NCBI RefSeq assembly: GCF_024399315.1
Contig: NZ_CP075170.1
Span: 4,725,501 to 4,789,500 of the forward strand
Origin: Chryseobacterium sp. MA9
GTDB lineage: Bacteria; Bacteroidota; Bacteroidia; Flavobacteriales; Weeksellaceae
Reading direction: 5' to 3'
Length of the DNA stretch: 64,000 nucleotides
This document shows, piece by piece, positions 51,179-59,560 of the stretch (position 1 is the first letter of the stretch; the number at the start of each line of letters is the position of its first letter). Made by a program: the position numbers and the translations under genes. The notes below the pieces were generated by a model. That model worked only from the letters and a program-made list of their open reading frames with translations, did no database searches and was not told the DNA's origin.

Positions 51179-52063
51179 ATGGCATCAGGCTTTTTTGCAA
51201 TTTTAGATGATATTGCAGCATTGATGGACGATGTAGCAGTTACCAGTAAGATTGCTACCCAAAAAACAGCGGGGATTTTAGGAGATGACCTTGCTGTAAA
51301 TGCAGAAAAAGCCACTGGCTTTCTCTCTTCCAGAGAACTTCCGGTTTTATGGGCAATTACAAAAGGTTCTTTTATCAACAAACTGATCATTCTGCCTATT
51401 GTTTTTTTACTCAATTGGTTGTATGCTCCGGCTATTAATTATGTATTGATCCTTGGAGGAATCTATCTGGCTTTTGAAGGCGTTGAAAAAGTAATAGAAT
51501 TTCTTTTTCACCGTGACAAAAAGGGGCATGAAGTTATAGAGGAAATTGTAGAAGACGAAAAAAGTTCTGAAGAAATAGAAAAAGAGAAAGTAAAATCGGC
51601 AATTACAACGGATTTTATTTTATCAATCGAGATCGTTATTATTGCTTTAGGAACAGTACTGGAAGAAAGCCATCCTTTCATTACGCAGATTTTAGTAACG
51701 AGCTTGGTTGCATTTATCGCTACTGTTGGAGTTTATGGAATTGTAGCTTTAATTGTAAGAATGGATGATGCAGGGTTTAAATTAATAAAGAAAAGTAACG
51801 ATAAAGGTTTTTTCGGGAGGCTTGGGCATATATTAGTGAAGGCTTTACCTATTGTTATTAAAATATTAGGAGTCGTAGGAACAATTGCTTTAATAATGGT
51901 TGCTGGTGGAATTTTTCTACATAGGATTGAATTTTTCCATGGCATACTTCCAACTTGGCCAGATGTTTTGAAAGAGCTTACGCTTGGTGTTGTTGGCGGA
52001 TTGGCAGCGGTTGCCGTATTTACTTTAGGAAAAGGAATCTATTCTTTAGCGACAAAAAAATAA
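51179..52063 (+). CDS. DUF808 (YedI-like) membrane protein
   Basis: The 294-residue protein has the DUF808 opening MASGFFAILDDIAALMDDVA and the downstream AVNAEKATGFLSSRELPVLW. It has about six membrane helices. The role of YedI-type proteins is unknown, although transport is suspected. It is monocistronic, with its own promoter box and terminator. Confidence 0.88.
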   Translation: MASGFFAILDDIAALMDDVAVTSKIATQKTAGILGDDLAVNAEKATGFLSSRELPVLWAITKGSFINKLIILPIVFLLNWLYAPAINYVLILGGIYLAFEGVEKVIEFLFHRDKKGHEVIEEIVEDEKSSEEIEKEKVKSAITTDFILSIEIVIIALGTVLEESHPFITQILVTSLVAFIATVGVYGIVALIVRMDDAGFKLIKKSNDKGFFGRLGHILVKALPIVIKILGVVGTIALIMVAGGIFLHRIEFFHGILPTWPDVLKELTLGVVGGLAAVAVFTLGKGIYSLATKK

Positions 52064-52089
52064 AACAGAATTAGAATTAAATAACCAAA

Positions 52090-52124
52090 AAAATCCTGTG
52101 CCCGAAAGAGTGCAGGATTTTTTG
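52090..52124 (+). terminator. Terminator after the DUF808 gene
   Basis: AAAATCCTG (52090-52098) pairs with CAGGATTTT (52113-52121), followed by more Ts. Confidence 0.85.
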
Positions 52125-52304
52125 TAATGTGCACTGCCAGGAGATTCTTATTCTTTATTAAGTTATGTATTGGTGAACATACTTTTCAGAATAGGAGTTG
52201 CTGTTTTTCTTATCATTTTCAGAATATTATTTTTTATCATACAGATGATTGAAAAAATGGTTGATAAGAATATTTTTATTGACTTGGGCTAATTTATTGT
52301 AAGC

Positions 52305-52985
52305 TTATTTTATTTTCAACCCATTTACATAGGCTAATTTAATTGTATTAGCTCCGTGAAATTCAGAAGAATTGAGATCGATTTCATTTTTTGTTTTTAG
52401 TCTCTCGTAAAGTTTAAGAATATTCCCTTTATAAGGGCAATTATTCACAAAATTATTTAGAAAAACTTCAGCAGTATCTTTTTCAGAAAAACATAAAAGA
52501 AAGTCTAAAGGAGAAATAGAATTCTCTGACCATTGATTAAACTTTGTTCCATTGTTTTTTAGAAATTCAACAGCAATTTCCTTAGAATTAAAAATTTTGA
52601 AAATTGGGAGGATGTATTTTTCTATATTTTCTGTGATTTCAATAATTGATTTTTCATAAGATAACCCTGCTAAATTCCATTGTTTCCAATTATTATACGG
52701 AGTTAAATAACCTATCTGATTTCCAAAAATTAATCCCTGAGAATATTCATTTTTAGTTTGCTCTGTCTGCCATTTCTTTAAAATTTTAGAATAGATAGCA
52801 ATATGAGGAAGGAACTGAACGGATGAAGAATCATTCCTAAAACTGGACTGAAAATAAATCTCAAAATAGATGTCTTTATCAAGGGAAACTTTTTTAAGCC
52901 TTTGTCCTTTTTCAAATGTTTTGAAACCATTGAGTTGAGTGGCAATTTCATTGCAGGCATTTAAAAATATTGTTCTTGTATCCAT
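52305..52985 (-). CDS. DUF4304-like protein
   Basis: Starting at 52985 (MDTRTIFLNACNEI) the protein is 226 residues; the longer frame from 53048 adds a hydrophobic lead that overlaps the dnaJ terminator. The N-terminal half (GFKTFEKGQRLKKVSLDKDI then EIYFQSSFRNDSS) follows the DUF4304 pattern of a phage-like or toxin-linked beta-rich domain. Cytoplasmic. No function is assigned. Confidence 0.6.
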   Translation of the reverse strand: MDTRTIFLNACNEIATQLNGFKTFEKGQRLKKVSLDKDIYFEIYFQSSFRNDSSSVQFLPHIAIYSKILKKWQTEQTKNEYSQGLIFGNQIGYLTPYNNWKQWNLAGLSYEKSIIEITENIEKYILPIFKIFNSKEIAVEFLKNNGTKFNQWSENSISPLDFLLCFSEKDTAEVFLNNFVNNCPYKGNILKLYERLKTKNEIDLNSSEFHGANTIKLAYVNGLKIK

Positions 52986-53050
52986 TTGTTTCTGATAGTA
53001 TTTTGAATAAATCCAATTGAGGAGCAAAAATAAAAAATAAAAGAGCAAAA

Positions 53051-53076
53051 AAAAGAGACTTAAACAAGTCTCTTTT
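53051..53076 (-). terminator. Terminator after dnaJ
   Basis: AAAAGAGACTT (53051-53061) pairs with AAGTCTCTTTT (53066-53076) around a 4-nt loop; on the minus strand it runs into Ts. It lies 6 nt past the dnaJ stop. Confidence 0.9.
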
Positions 53077-53081
53077 ATGTA

Positions 53082-54200
53082 TTAATTGAATAAATCTTTT
53101 ACTTTATCAAAAAAAGTTTTTTCCTTTCCGGATGGTTCTGCAACCATTTCTCCGCTGGACATCTGCTTTTCAAAGAAATCTTTCTGCTCTTTGGTAAGCT
53201 TCTGTGGCGTCCATACATTGATGTGGATGAACATGTCCCCTTTTCCATAGCTGTCGATACTTGGAAGTCCTTTTCCAGCTAATCTTAGGATTTTTCCGGA
53301 TTGAGTTCCCGGATCAACGGTAATTTTTACTTTTCCGCCTACGGTAGGAATTTCTTTTTTAGTTCCTAAAGCAGCTTCAGCAAATGAAACATACAGCTCC
53401 TGATGAAGATTATCACCTTCTCTCTTGATCACCTGATCTACTTCCTCTTCAATAATTACCAATAAGTCTCCCGGAATTCCACCAAATGGAGCATCATTTC
53501 CTTTTCCTCTTACATTAAGCTGGATACCGTCTCTTGCCCCTGCAGGAATGTTGATGGTGATTTCCTCTTCATCTTTGATAAGACCTTGCGCGTTGGCCCC
53601 TGCAGGAATCTTGTCAGCAACTTTTCCAATTCCCTGACAAGTACTACAAGTTGTCTGAGTCTGCATTTGACCAAACATGGTATTCATTACTTTAAGCTGA
53701 ACACCGGAACCGTTACAGATAGGACATATTTTTGAAGTGGCACCTTCTGCCATCTTCATTTTTTTAACTTTAATGGTTTTCTGAGTTCCGTTTACCATTT
53801 CCTCAAGGTTCAGCTTGATTCTGATTCTTAAATTAGAACCTTTCACCTGCTGACGGCCGCCACCGCCACCACCGAATCCTCCGAAACCACCACCGAAAAT
53901 ATCTCCAAACTGGCTGAAAATATCTTCCATGTTCATTCCGCCTCCGAAGCCTCCGCCTCCAAAACCGCCGTTTCCACCTACTCCGGCATGACCAAACTGG
54001 TCATATCGGGCACGTTTCTGATCGTCGCTTAGAACTTCGTAAGCTTCAGCAGCTTCTTTAAACTTTTCTTCAGCCTCCTTATCACCAGGATTTTTATCCG
54101 GGTGAAATTTGATGGCCATTTTACGGTATGCTTTTTTTATTTCGTCGGCCGATGCAGATTTGCTGATCTCAAGAACCTCGTAATAATCTCTTTTTGACAT
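53082..54200 (-). CDS. dnaJ: Chaperone DnaJ with a reduced zinc domain
   Basis: The 372-residue Hsp40 has an N-terminal J domain (HPDKNPGDKEAEEKF), a long Gly/Phe region (about 75-115) and two C-terminal substrate-binding domains. It stimulates DnaK ATPase and delivers clients. Only two of the usual four CxxCxGxG motifs are present, CPICNGSG and CSTCQGIG. These correspond to motifs 2 and 3 (zinc centre II); motifs 1 and 4 are replaced by cysteine-free sequence. It lies 101 nt after grpE. Confidence 0.94.
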   Translation of the reverse strand: MSKRDYYEVLEISKSASADEIKKAYRKMAIKFHPDKNPGDKEAEEKFKEAAEAYEVLSDDQKRARYDQFGHAGVGGNGGFGGGGFGGGMNMEDIFSQFGDIFGGGFGGFGGGGGGRQQVKGSNLRIRIKLNLEEMVNGTQKTIKVKKMKMAEGATSKICPICNGSGVQLKVMNTMFGQMQTQTTCSTCQGIGKVADKIPAGANAQGLIKDEEEITINIPAGARDGIQLNVRGKGNDAPFGGIPGDLLVIIEEEVDQVIKREGDNLHQELYVSFAEAALGTKKEIPTVGGKVKITVDPGTQSGKILRLAGKGLPSIDSYGKGDMFIHINVWTPQKLTKEQKDFFEKQMSSGEMVAEPSGKEKTFFDKVKDLFN

Positions 54201-54223
54201 GACAATTTTATAATTGATTGTTG

Positions 54224-54296
54224 ATAAATGATAAAAGATATTCTAAAGCTAATAAGTGAAACATTCATCAATTATCACTCATCATTTATCATTTAT
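54224..54296 (-). promoter_or_regulatory. AT-rich hairpin in the grpE-dnaJ spacer
   Basis: ATAAATGATAAA (54224-54235) and TTTATCATTTAT (54285-54296) are perfect 12-bp inverted arms with a 49-nt loop. The inner arm ends 23 nt before the dnaJ ATG. An all-A/T stem would melt easily with heat, so a thermosensor role is conceivable, but such strings are also common filler in this genome. Confidence 0.35.
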
Positions 54297-54301
54297 GAAT
54301 T

Positions 54302-54838
54302 TTAATTTCCTGTTACTACTTTTGCAAAACGGATTACTTTATCACCTAAAGTATATCCAGTTTCAATAACGTCTACGATTTTTCCTTTCAAATCTTCTGA
54401 TGGAGCAGGGATCTGAGTAATCGCTTCATGGAAATCAACATTAAAGCTGTCACCAGCTCTTACTTCCATTGTTTGTAAGCCTTTTTCAGTAAGTTTATTT
54501 TTGAATTTCTGATAGATAAGTTCCACCCCTTGAAGGTCAGCCGGATTTCCGTTTTTAGCGATTTCCTTTAATGCTCTTTCAAAATCATCTAAAACTCCTA
54601 ACATTGAAACCATCATTTCCTGGTTGGCATACTGGAAGAATTCCATCTTCTCTTTGCTCGTTCTTTTTTTATAGTTTTCGAATTCAGCATACAACCTGAT
54701 GTAACGGTCTTTTTCTTCTGCCAAAAGTTCTTCTGGTGAAGGAGTAGCTGTCACATTGTCCTGAGATGCTACGTCATTCTGAACATTGTTTTCTTCCTGA
54801 TTATTGATGCTTTCTTCGTTAATATCCTGGTTTTCCAT
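54302..54838 (-). CDS. grpE: Nucleotide exchange factor GrpE
   Basis: The 178-residue protein has an acidic, unstructured lead (about 1-35), a long coiled-coil region (about 35-100, YAEFENYKKRTSKEKMEF) and the C-terminal beta domain with FNVDFHEAITQIPAP and GYTLGDKVIRFAKV. It releases ADP from DnaK. It heads the grpE-dnaJ pair; dnaK is not in the window. Confidence 0.94.
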   Translation of the reverse strand: MENQDINEESINNQEENNVQNDVASQDNVTATPSPEELLAEEKDRYIRLYAEFENYKKRTSKEKMEFFQYANQEMMVSMLGVLDDFERALKEIAKNGNPADLQGVELIYQKFKNKLTEKGLQTMEVRAGDSFNVDFHEAITQIPAPSEDLKGKIVDVIETGYTLGDKVIRFAKVVTGN

Positions 54839-55045
54839 AATTCAATATTTATTTACTGATTGTTTGACAAAGAGCCTGCCAAATCTGAAATCAGGACATT
54901 AAGGCAGAAAAATAAGCAACGATGAATAGTGAATAAATCAATTCATTCTGCTTGTGAATTTCAAGAAGCGCAAGTTTAAAAATTGACTATTGACCACTCA
55001 CTTAGCAATGTTCAATAGTCAATTTAAAAACTATGGTTGTATTTT

Positions 55046-56380
55046 TTATTCTCCTGTAAACGTTTGATACAACAGGTACAGGTTTAAAACAATAATAATA
55101 ATGGAAATTGCCCATACACAGATTTTAAGAACCGGTTTATTGACAAATTCTCCCATCTTGGCTTTATCATTGGTGAACATGACCAATGGGACAACAGCAA
55201 AACTCAGCTGCATGGATAGAATTACCTGGCTTAAAACCAGTAATTCAGTCGTTCCCTGTTCGCCATAAAGAATAGCGACAATAAGTGCAGGAATTACAGC
55301 AATAAGTCTTGTAATGAGTCTTCGCAGCCAGGGTTTTAATCTGATATTCAAAAAGCCTTCCATTACGATCTGTCCGGCAAGAGTTCCTGTCAATGTAGAA
55401 TTTTGCCCGGATGCCAATAAAGCAATAGCAAATGCAATACTTGCCATAGAAGCTCCTAGAATAGGGGTCAGCATTTTATAAGCATCATGAATGTCAGCAA
55501 CATGTTCATTTCCTGTAGTGTGGAATGTAGCAGCTGCCAGAATAAGGATTGCCGCATTGATGAAAAATGCCAACATCAATGAAACTGTGCTGTCCAGGGT
55601 AGCAAACTTTATAGCTTCTTTTTTTCCTTCAGTATCGCGGGTATAATCTCTGGTCTGTACAATACTGCTGTGCAGATACAAGTTGTGGGGCATCACTGTA
55701 GCTCCTAAGATCCCAATGGCAATATAAAGCATAGCAGGATTCTGAATGATTTCCTTTTGTGGAACCAAACCTCCCAGAATCTCATTAAAAGCAGGCTGCG
55801 AAATGATAATTTCATATACGAAACACGCCAAAATAATGAATATAAGTCCTCCAACAATACTTTCAATCCATCGGAAACCTTTGGACTGAAGTAAAAGGAT
55901 AATTAAAACATCCACTGTTGTGATAACAATTCCCCAGGTTAGTGGGATGTGAAATAAAAGATTTAATGCAATGGCAGAACCAATGACCTCGGCGAGATCA
56001 CAGGCGGCAATGGCTATTTCACAAAATACCCAGAGAATAAAATTGGTAGTAGGGCTGAAATGATCTCTACATGCTTGTGCAAGATCTCTTTCTGCAACAA
56101 CCCCGAGTTTCACGGATAAATGCTGCAGAACCATTGCGAAAATATTGGAAATAAGAATTACGGATAGCAAGGTATATCCAAACTGAGCACCTCCTGCGAT
56201 ATCCGTGGCCCAGTTTCCTGGATCCATATATCCTACAGCAATCATCAGGCCCGGTCCGGCAAATGCAAGATATTTTCTCCAAAACGTTGCATTTTTTGGT
56301 ACTTTGATCGATGAATAAACCTCTGATAAGGAATGGTTTGTTTTATCTTTTCGCCAGGCGCTTTTTATATTGAAATTCAT
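55046..56380 (-). CDS. mntH: Nramp-family divalent metal (Mn2+/Fe2+) transporter
   Basis: The 444-residue protein has eleven helices. The metal site motifs are GYMDPGNWATDIAGGAQFGY (helix 1) and GATVMPHNLYLHSSIVQTR (helix 6). It imports Mn2+ or Fe2+ with protons across the inner membrane. The DPGN and MPHN motifs are intact. A palindrome GTTAG-N6-CTAAC lies 4 nt before its start and could be a metal-repressor operator. It is monocistronic. Confidence 0.92.
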   Translation of the reverse strand: MNFNIKSAWRKDKTNHSLSEVYSSIKVPKNATFWRKYLAFAGPGLMIAVGYMDPGNWATDIAGGAQFGYTLLSVILISNIFAMVLQHLSVKLGVVAERDLAQACRDHFSPTTNFILWVFCEIAIAACDLAEVIGSAIALNLLFHIPLTWGIVITTVDVLIILLLQSKGFRWIESIVGGLIFIILACFVYEIIISQPAFNEILGGLVPQKEIIQNPAMLYIAIGILGATVMPHNLYLHSSIVQTRDYTRDTEGKKEAIKFATLDSTVSLMLAFFINAAILILAAATFHTTGNEHVADIHDAYKMLTPILGASMASIAFAIALLASGQNSTLTGTLAGQIVMEGFLNIRLKPWLRRLITRLIAVIPALIVAILYGEQGTTELLVLSQVILSMQLSFAVVPLVMFTNDKAKMGEFVNKPVLKICVWAISIIIIVLNLYLLYQTFTGE

Positions 56381-56384
56381 AAAT

Positions 56385-56400
56385 GTTAGAAATGACTAAC
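56385..56400. promoter_or_regulatory. Possible DtxR/MntR-type operator ahead of mntH
   Basis: GTTAG (56385-56389), a 6-nt spacer and CTAAC (56396-56400) form a palindrome that ends 4 nt from the mntH start, like the TTAG/CTAA half-sites of DtxR/MntR-type metal repressors. Confidence 0.5.
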
Positions 56401-56446
56401 AAATTTAATTAAATAAATGTAAACAGAAAAATCATGGCACAAAAAA

Positions 56447-56470
56447 ATCCCGGAAATTACTTCCCGGGAT
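56447..56470 (-). terminator. Terminator after the DUF937-OmpA gene
   Basis: ATCCCGG (56447-56453) pairs with CCGGGAT (56464-56470). On the minus strand the stem is followed by a run of Ts, 23 nt past the stop at 56494. Confidence 0.85.
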
Positions 56471-56493
56471 CTAATTTTTATTGAATCTAAAGA

Positions 56494-57822
56494 TTATTTT
56501 GCAAATCTTACAGACATTTTTCTGTCAGCAGCTCTTTCTGCATCAGAAGCTTTTGCGTCTACTGTAGCAAATTTACTTCCATAACCATCAGCTTCCAGAA
56601 CCTGAGCTCCAACTCCAGCTTTTGCTAGAGCTGCTTTGATAAATTCAGCTCTGGCTTTTGATAATTTCACATTAGAAGCTTCATTTCCTGTTTTATCAGT
56701 GTAACCTCCAACTTTGATTTTTGCATCAGGGAAAGCCTTAAGGATAGCTACAAGGTTATCCAATTGTCCTTGTGAACCTGCTTCCAGCTCTGTAGAGCTT
56801 CCCATTTTGAAATTAACATGGTCGAAATCGTACCACTTATCTTTCAATGCTGAATCATCAGTTGCATTTTTGTAAGCTCCGGATTTTAGGAAAGTAATCA
56901 TCTGATCCTCCATACCACCTTTATAACCTTTTAACATCACACCATTAAGATCAATGTTTTCATCGGTTTTAGCAGTAGCCGGAACAGGTGTTGCAGTTCC
57001 TGTTGTAGCTGTATCTGCAGTAGAACTGGTTGTAGCAGAGTCAGACGTACTGGTAGTTGTGGTAGTCGTCTGTTTTTTCTCACACTGTTTCCATAAGAAA
57101 TATCCGGCTGCCAATAACAGTAAAAGCGGAAGCAACCATTTCCAGATTGAGCCTCCGCCTTGATTATTGTTATTATTATCGTTAAATTGTTCTCTTATTT
57201 CTCTTGCTCCTTCCGAAACATTTTCTCTTGCAGTAGCAACACCTTCTGCGATGTTATCTTTAGCAGTAGAAGTTACTGAAGAAACTGTTTCCTTCGCCTG
57301 GCCAAACCAATTTTCAGCTCCTAATCCAAAGGAAGCCAAAGAAAGACCTGCCGGCAATAAGGAAGAAATAATGCCTTTCTGATCGTTCAGTAAGCTGGAA
57401 ATACCTGAAGCACCCAAATTATTGTCTGCTGCATATTTTCCAACGGTGCCTACCGTAGCTCCAGTCACCAGGTTTAACAAAGAACCTGCAGAGGTATTGC
57501 TTACTCCTGAAAAACTAGCAATGGAATTGACTAATCCACTTACTTTATCTCCAAAAATTGAAGACAACAAGTTAGAAATAATAGGATTGCTAGACGATCC
57601 GCCTAATAAATTTCCTAAAATTCCACTTGAAGAGGCTTGTGTAATAGCATCCACAACGCCAGGCTTATCTGCATTATTGGCTAATCCGCCTACTACAGCA
57701 GGTAATAATCCGCCAATTGCTTTAGAAATACCGGATTCACTTTCTCCAAACTGCGATGCAGCCTGTGAAACTAAAGCGGGACCTAATTGTCCTTTAATTA
57801 AATCAATGACATTTAAAGACAT
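56494..57822 (-). CDS. DUF937-OmpA fusion protein
   Basis: The 442-residue protein has an N-terminal DUF937 domain (about 1-160, SLNVIDLIKGQLGPALVSQA; Gly/Ser/Leu-rich), then a linker, one membrane helix (WKWLLPLLLLLAAGYFLW, about 228-245), a Thr/Ser/Ala-rich spacer and an OmpA-like C-terminal domain (about 325-442) with GYTDKTGNEASNVKLSKARA, which should bind peptidoglycan. There is no cleavable signal peptide, so the single helix probably anchors it with DUF937 in the cytoplasm and OmpA in the periplasm. The function is unknown. Confidence 0.85.
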   Translation of the reverse strand: MSLNVIDLIKGQLGPALVSQAASQFGESESGISKAIGGLLPAVVGGLANNADKPGVVDAITQASSSGILGNLLGGSSSNPIISNLLSSIFGDKVSGLVNSIASFSGVSNTSAGSLLNLVTGATVGTVGKYAADNNLGASGISSLLNDQKGIISSLLPAGLSLASFGLGAENWFGQAKETVSSVTSTAKDNIAEGVATARENVSEGAREIREQFNDNNNNNQGGGSIWKWLLPLLLLLAAGYFLWKQCEKKQTTTTTTSTSDSATTSSTADTATTGTATPVPATAKTDENIDLNGVMLKGYKGGMEDQMITFLKSGAYKNATDDSALKDKWYDFDHVNFKMGSSTELEAGSQGQLDNLVAILKAFPDAKIKVGGYTDKTGNEASNVKLSKARAEFIKAALAKAGVGAQVLEADGYGSKFATVDAKASDAERAADRKMSVRFAK

Positions 57823-57940
57823 AATAATAAATTTTTTTGATTAATGTTGAGATAAATTTAAACAAAAATCCGTCCAAATGTCACTTTTTTTTGAATATTT
57901 CTTTAAAAGTTGACGATTTATTTTTTAATCATTAAAATTA

Positions 57941-59416
57941 TTAATAAGCTTTTGCGAATAATACACGTCTCTTAGATGGTTTCCCAGAAACCAATGAAAT
58001 TCCTTCTTCTACATCATCATCTAAAGGAATACATCTGATAGTAGCCTTCGTTTCATCCTTGATCTGTTCTTCTTCTTCAGCTGTACCATCCCAGTGAGCA
58101 TAGATGAAACCACCTTTCTCTTCCAGAACTTTTTTGAATTCTTCGTAAGTATCTACTTTCGTAAAATTATCTTTTCTGAATTCGAAAGCTTTGTTGTAAA
58201 GATCCTTCTGAATTGTTTTCAATAGATCTTCGATATAAGAATCTAAACCTTCGATAGAACGAACTTCCTTCGTCAGATTATCTCTTCTTGCAATTTCCAC
58301 TGATTTATTTTCCAGATCTCTTGGTCCCATTGCAATTCTTACAGGAACTCCTTTCAATTCGTATTCTGCAAACTTCCAGCCAGGTTTGTTCTGAGTATCA
58401 TTATCAAATTTCACAGAAATTCCTTTTGCTCTCAGTTTAGCCTGAATATCCAAAGCTACTTCACTGATTTGCTCTAACTGCTCTTCTCCTTTGAAGATCG
58501 GAACAATCACAACCTGAATTGGTGCCAGAGTAGGAGGCAATACCAATCCGAAATCATCAGAATGTGTCATAATCAAAGCTCCCATCAAACGGGTTGATGT
58601 TCCCCATGATGTAGCCCATGCATGTTCTATTTTTCCTTCTTTATTGGTGAATTTTACGTCAAATGCTTTTGCGAAATTCTGACCTAAGAAGTGAGATGTT
58701 CCTGCCTGTAAAGCTTTTCCATCCTGCATCAATGCTTCAATACAGTATGTTTCATCAGCTCCTGCAAATCTTTCAGATGGAGTTTTTAATCCCTGAATTA
58801 CCGGCATCGCCATAAAGTTTTCTGCAAAATCTGCATATACTTTATTCATCTTTTCTGCTTCTTCAACAGCTTCGTCCTTTGTAGCGTGAGCGGTGTGGCC
58901 TTCCTGCCATAAGAATTCTGCCGTTCTTAAGAAAAGACGTGTTCTCATTTCCCAACGAACAACATTCGCCCATTGGTTGATCAATATCGGTAGGTCTCTA
59001 TAAGACTGAATCCAGTTTTTGTAGGTATTCCAGATAATAGCTTCTGAAGTAGGACGAACGATAAGTTCTTCTTCCAGTTTCGCATCAGGATCCACAATCA
59101 GTTTGGATGGATTGTCTGGATCTGTTTTTAATCTGTAATGAGTAACAACAGCACATTCTTTTGCAAAACCTTCTGCATTCTTTTCCTCAGCCTCAAACAA
59201 GCTCTTGGGCACAAAAAGCGGAAAATATGCGTTAACGTGACCTGTTTCTTTGAACTTTCTATCCATTTCATCACGCATTTTTTCCCAGATTGCATAGCCA
59301 TACGGTTTGATCACCATACATCCACGCACGCCTGAGTTTTCAGCTAAATCAGCTTTTACAACCAGCTCATTATACCATTTGCTGTAATCTTCGCTTCTTG
59401 AGGTTAATTTTGCCAT
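57941..59416 (-). CDS. proS: Prolyl-tRNA synthetase (short, archaeal/eukaryotic-type)
   Basis: With the start at 59416 (MAKLTSRSEDYSKWY) the protein is 491 residues; the longer frame from 59578 runs through the promoter region. Class-II motifs include VRPTSEAIIWNTYKNW and RTAEFLWQEGHTAHAT, with the C-terminal anticodon-binding part. It lacks the bacterial-type insertion editing domain, as expected for the short form. A Cys-poor C-terminal tail ends in KRRVLFAKAY. Confidence 0.95.
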   Translation of the reverse strand: MAKLTSRSEDYSKWYNELVVKADLAENSGVRGCMVIKPYGYAIWEKMRDEMDRKFKETGHVNAYFPLFVPKSLFEAEEKNAEGFAKECAVVTHYRLKTDPDNPSKLIVDPDAKLEEELIVRPTSEAIIWNTYKNWIQSYRDLPILINQWANVVRWEMRTRLFLRTAEFLWQEGHTAHATKDEAVEEAEKMNKVYADFAENFMAMPVIQGLKTPSERFAGADETYCIEALMQDGKALQAGTSHFLGQNFAKAFDVKFTNKEGKIEHAWATSWGTSTRLMGALIMTHSDDFGLVLPPTLAPIQVVIVPIFKGEEQLEQISEVALDIQAKLRAKGISVKFDNDTQNKPGWKFAEYELKGVPVRIAMGPRDLENKSVEIARRDNLTKEVRSIEGLDSYIEDLLKTIQKDLYNKAFEFRKDNFTKVDTYEEFKKVLEEKGGFIYAHWDGTAEEEEQIKDETKATIRCIPLDDDVEEGISLVSGKPSKRRVLFAKAY

Positions 59417-59450
59417 TATTTTTTTAAATTTTTTTAACTTTTGTACATTA

Positions 59451-59480
59451 TTGTTATCTAAAAATAAAGATCTATTTTTG
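59451..59480 (+). promoter_or_regulatory. Promoter of the GGFR-repeat lipoprotein gene
   Basis: TTG (59451-59453), a 19-nt spacer and TATTTTTG (59473-59480) match the Bacteroidota consensus exactly, giving a leader of about 75 nt. The leader carries TTTTGGTACA twice (59500-59509 and 59511-59520). Confidence 0.72.
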
Positions 59481-59524
59481 ATAGATTTTTTTACCAGTAT
59501 TTTGGTACATTTTTGGTACAGATT

Positions 59525-59533
59525 GCAAATATA
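59525..59533 (-). promoter_or_regulatory. -7 box TATATTTGC for proS
   Basis: The minus strand reads TATATTTGC, a perfect TAnnTTTGC element, about 110 nt before the proS start, so proS has a long leader that shares DNA with the divergent lipoprotein gene. Confidence 0.5.
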
Positions 59534-59560
59534 ATTTAAATTAAAAATTTTTACGTTATC

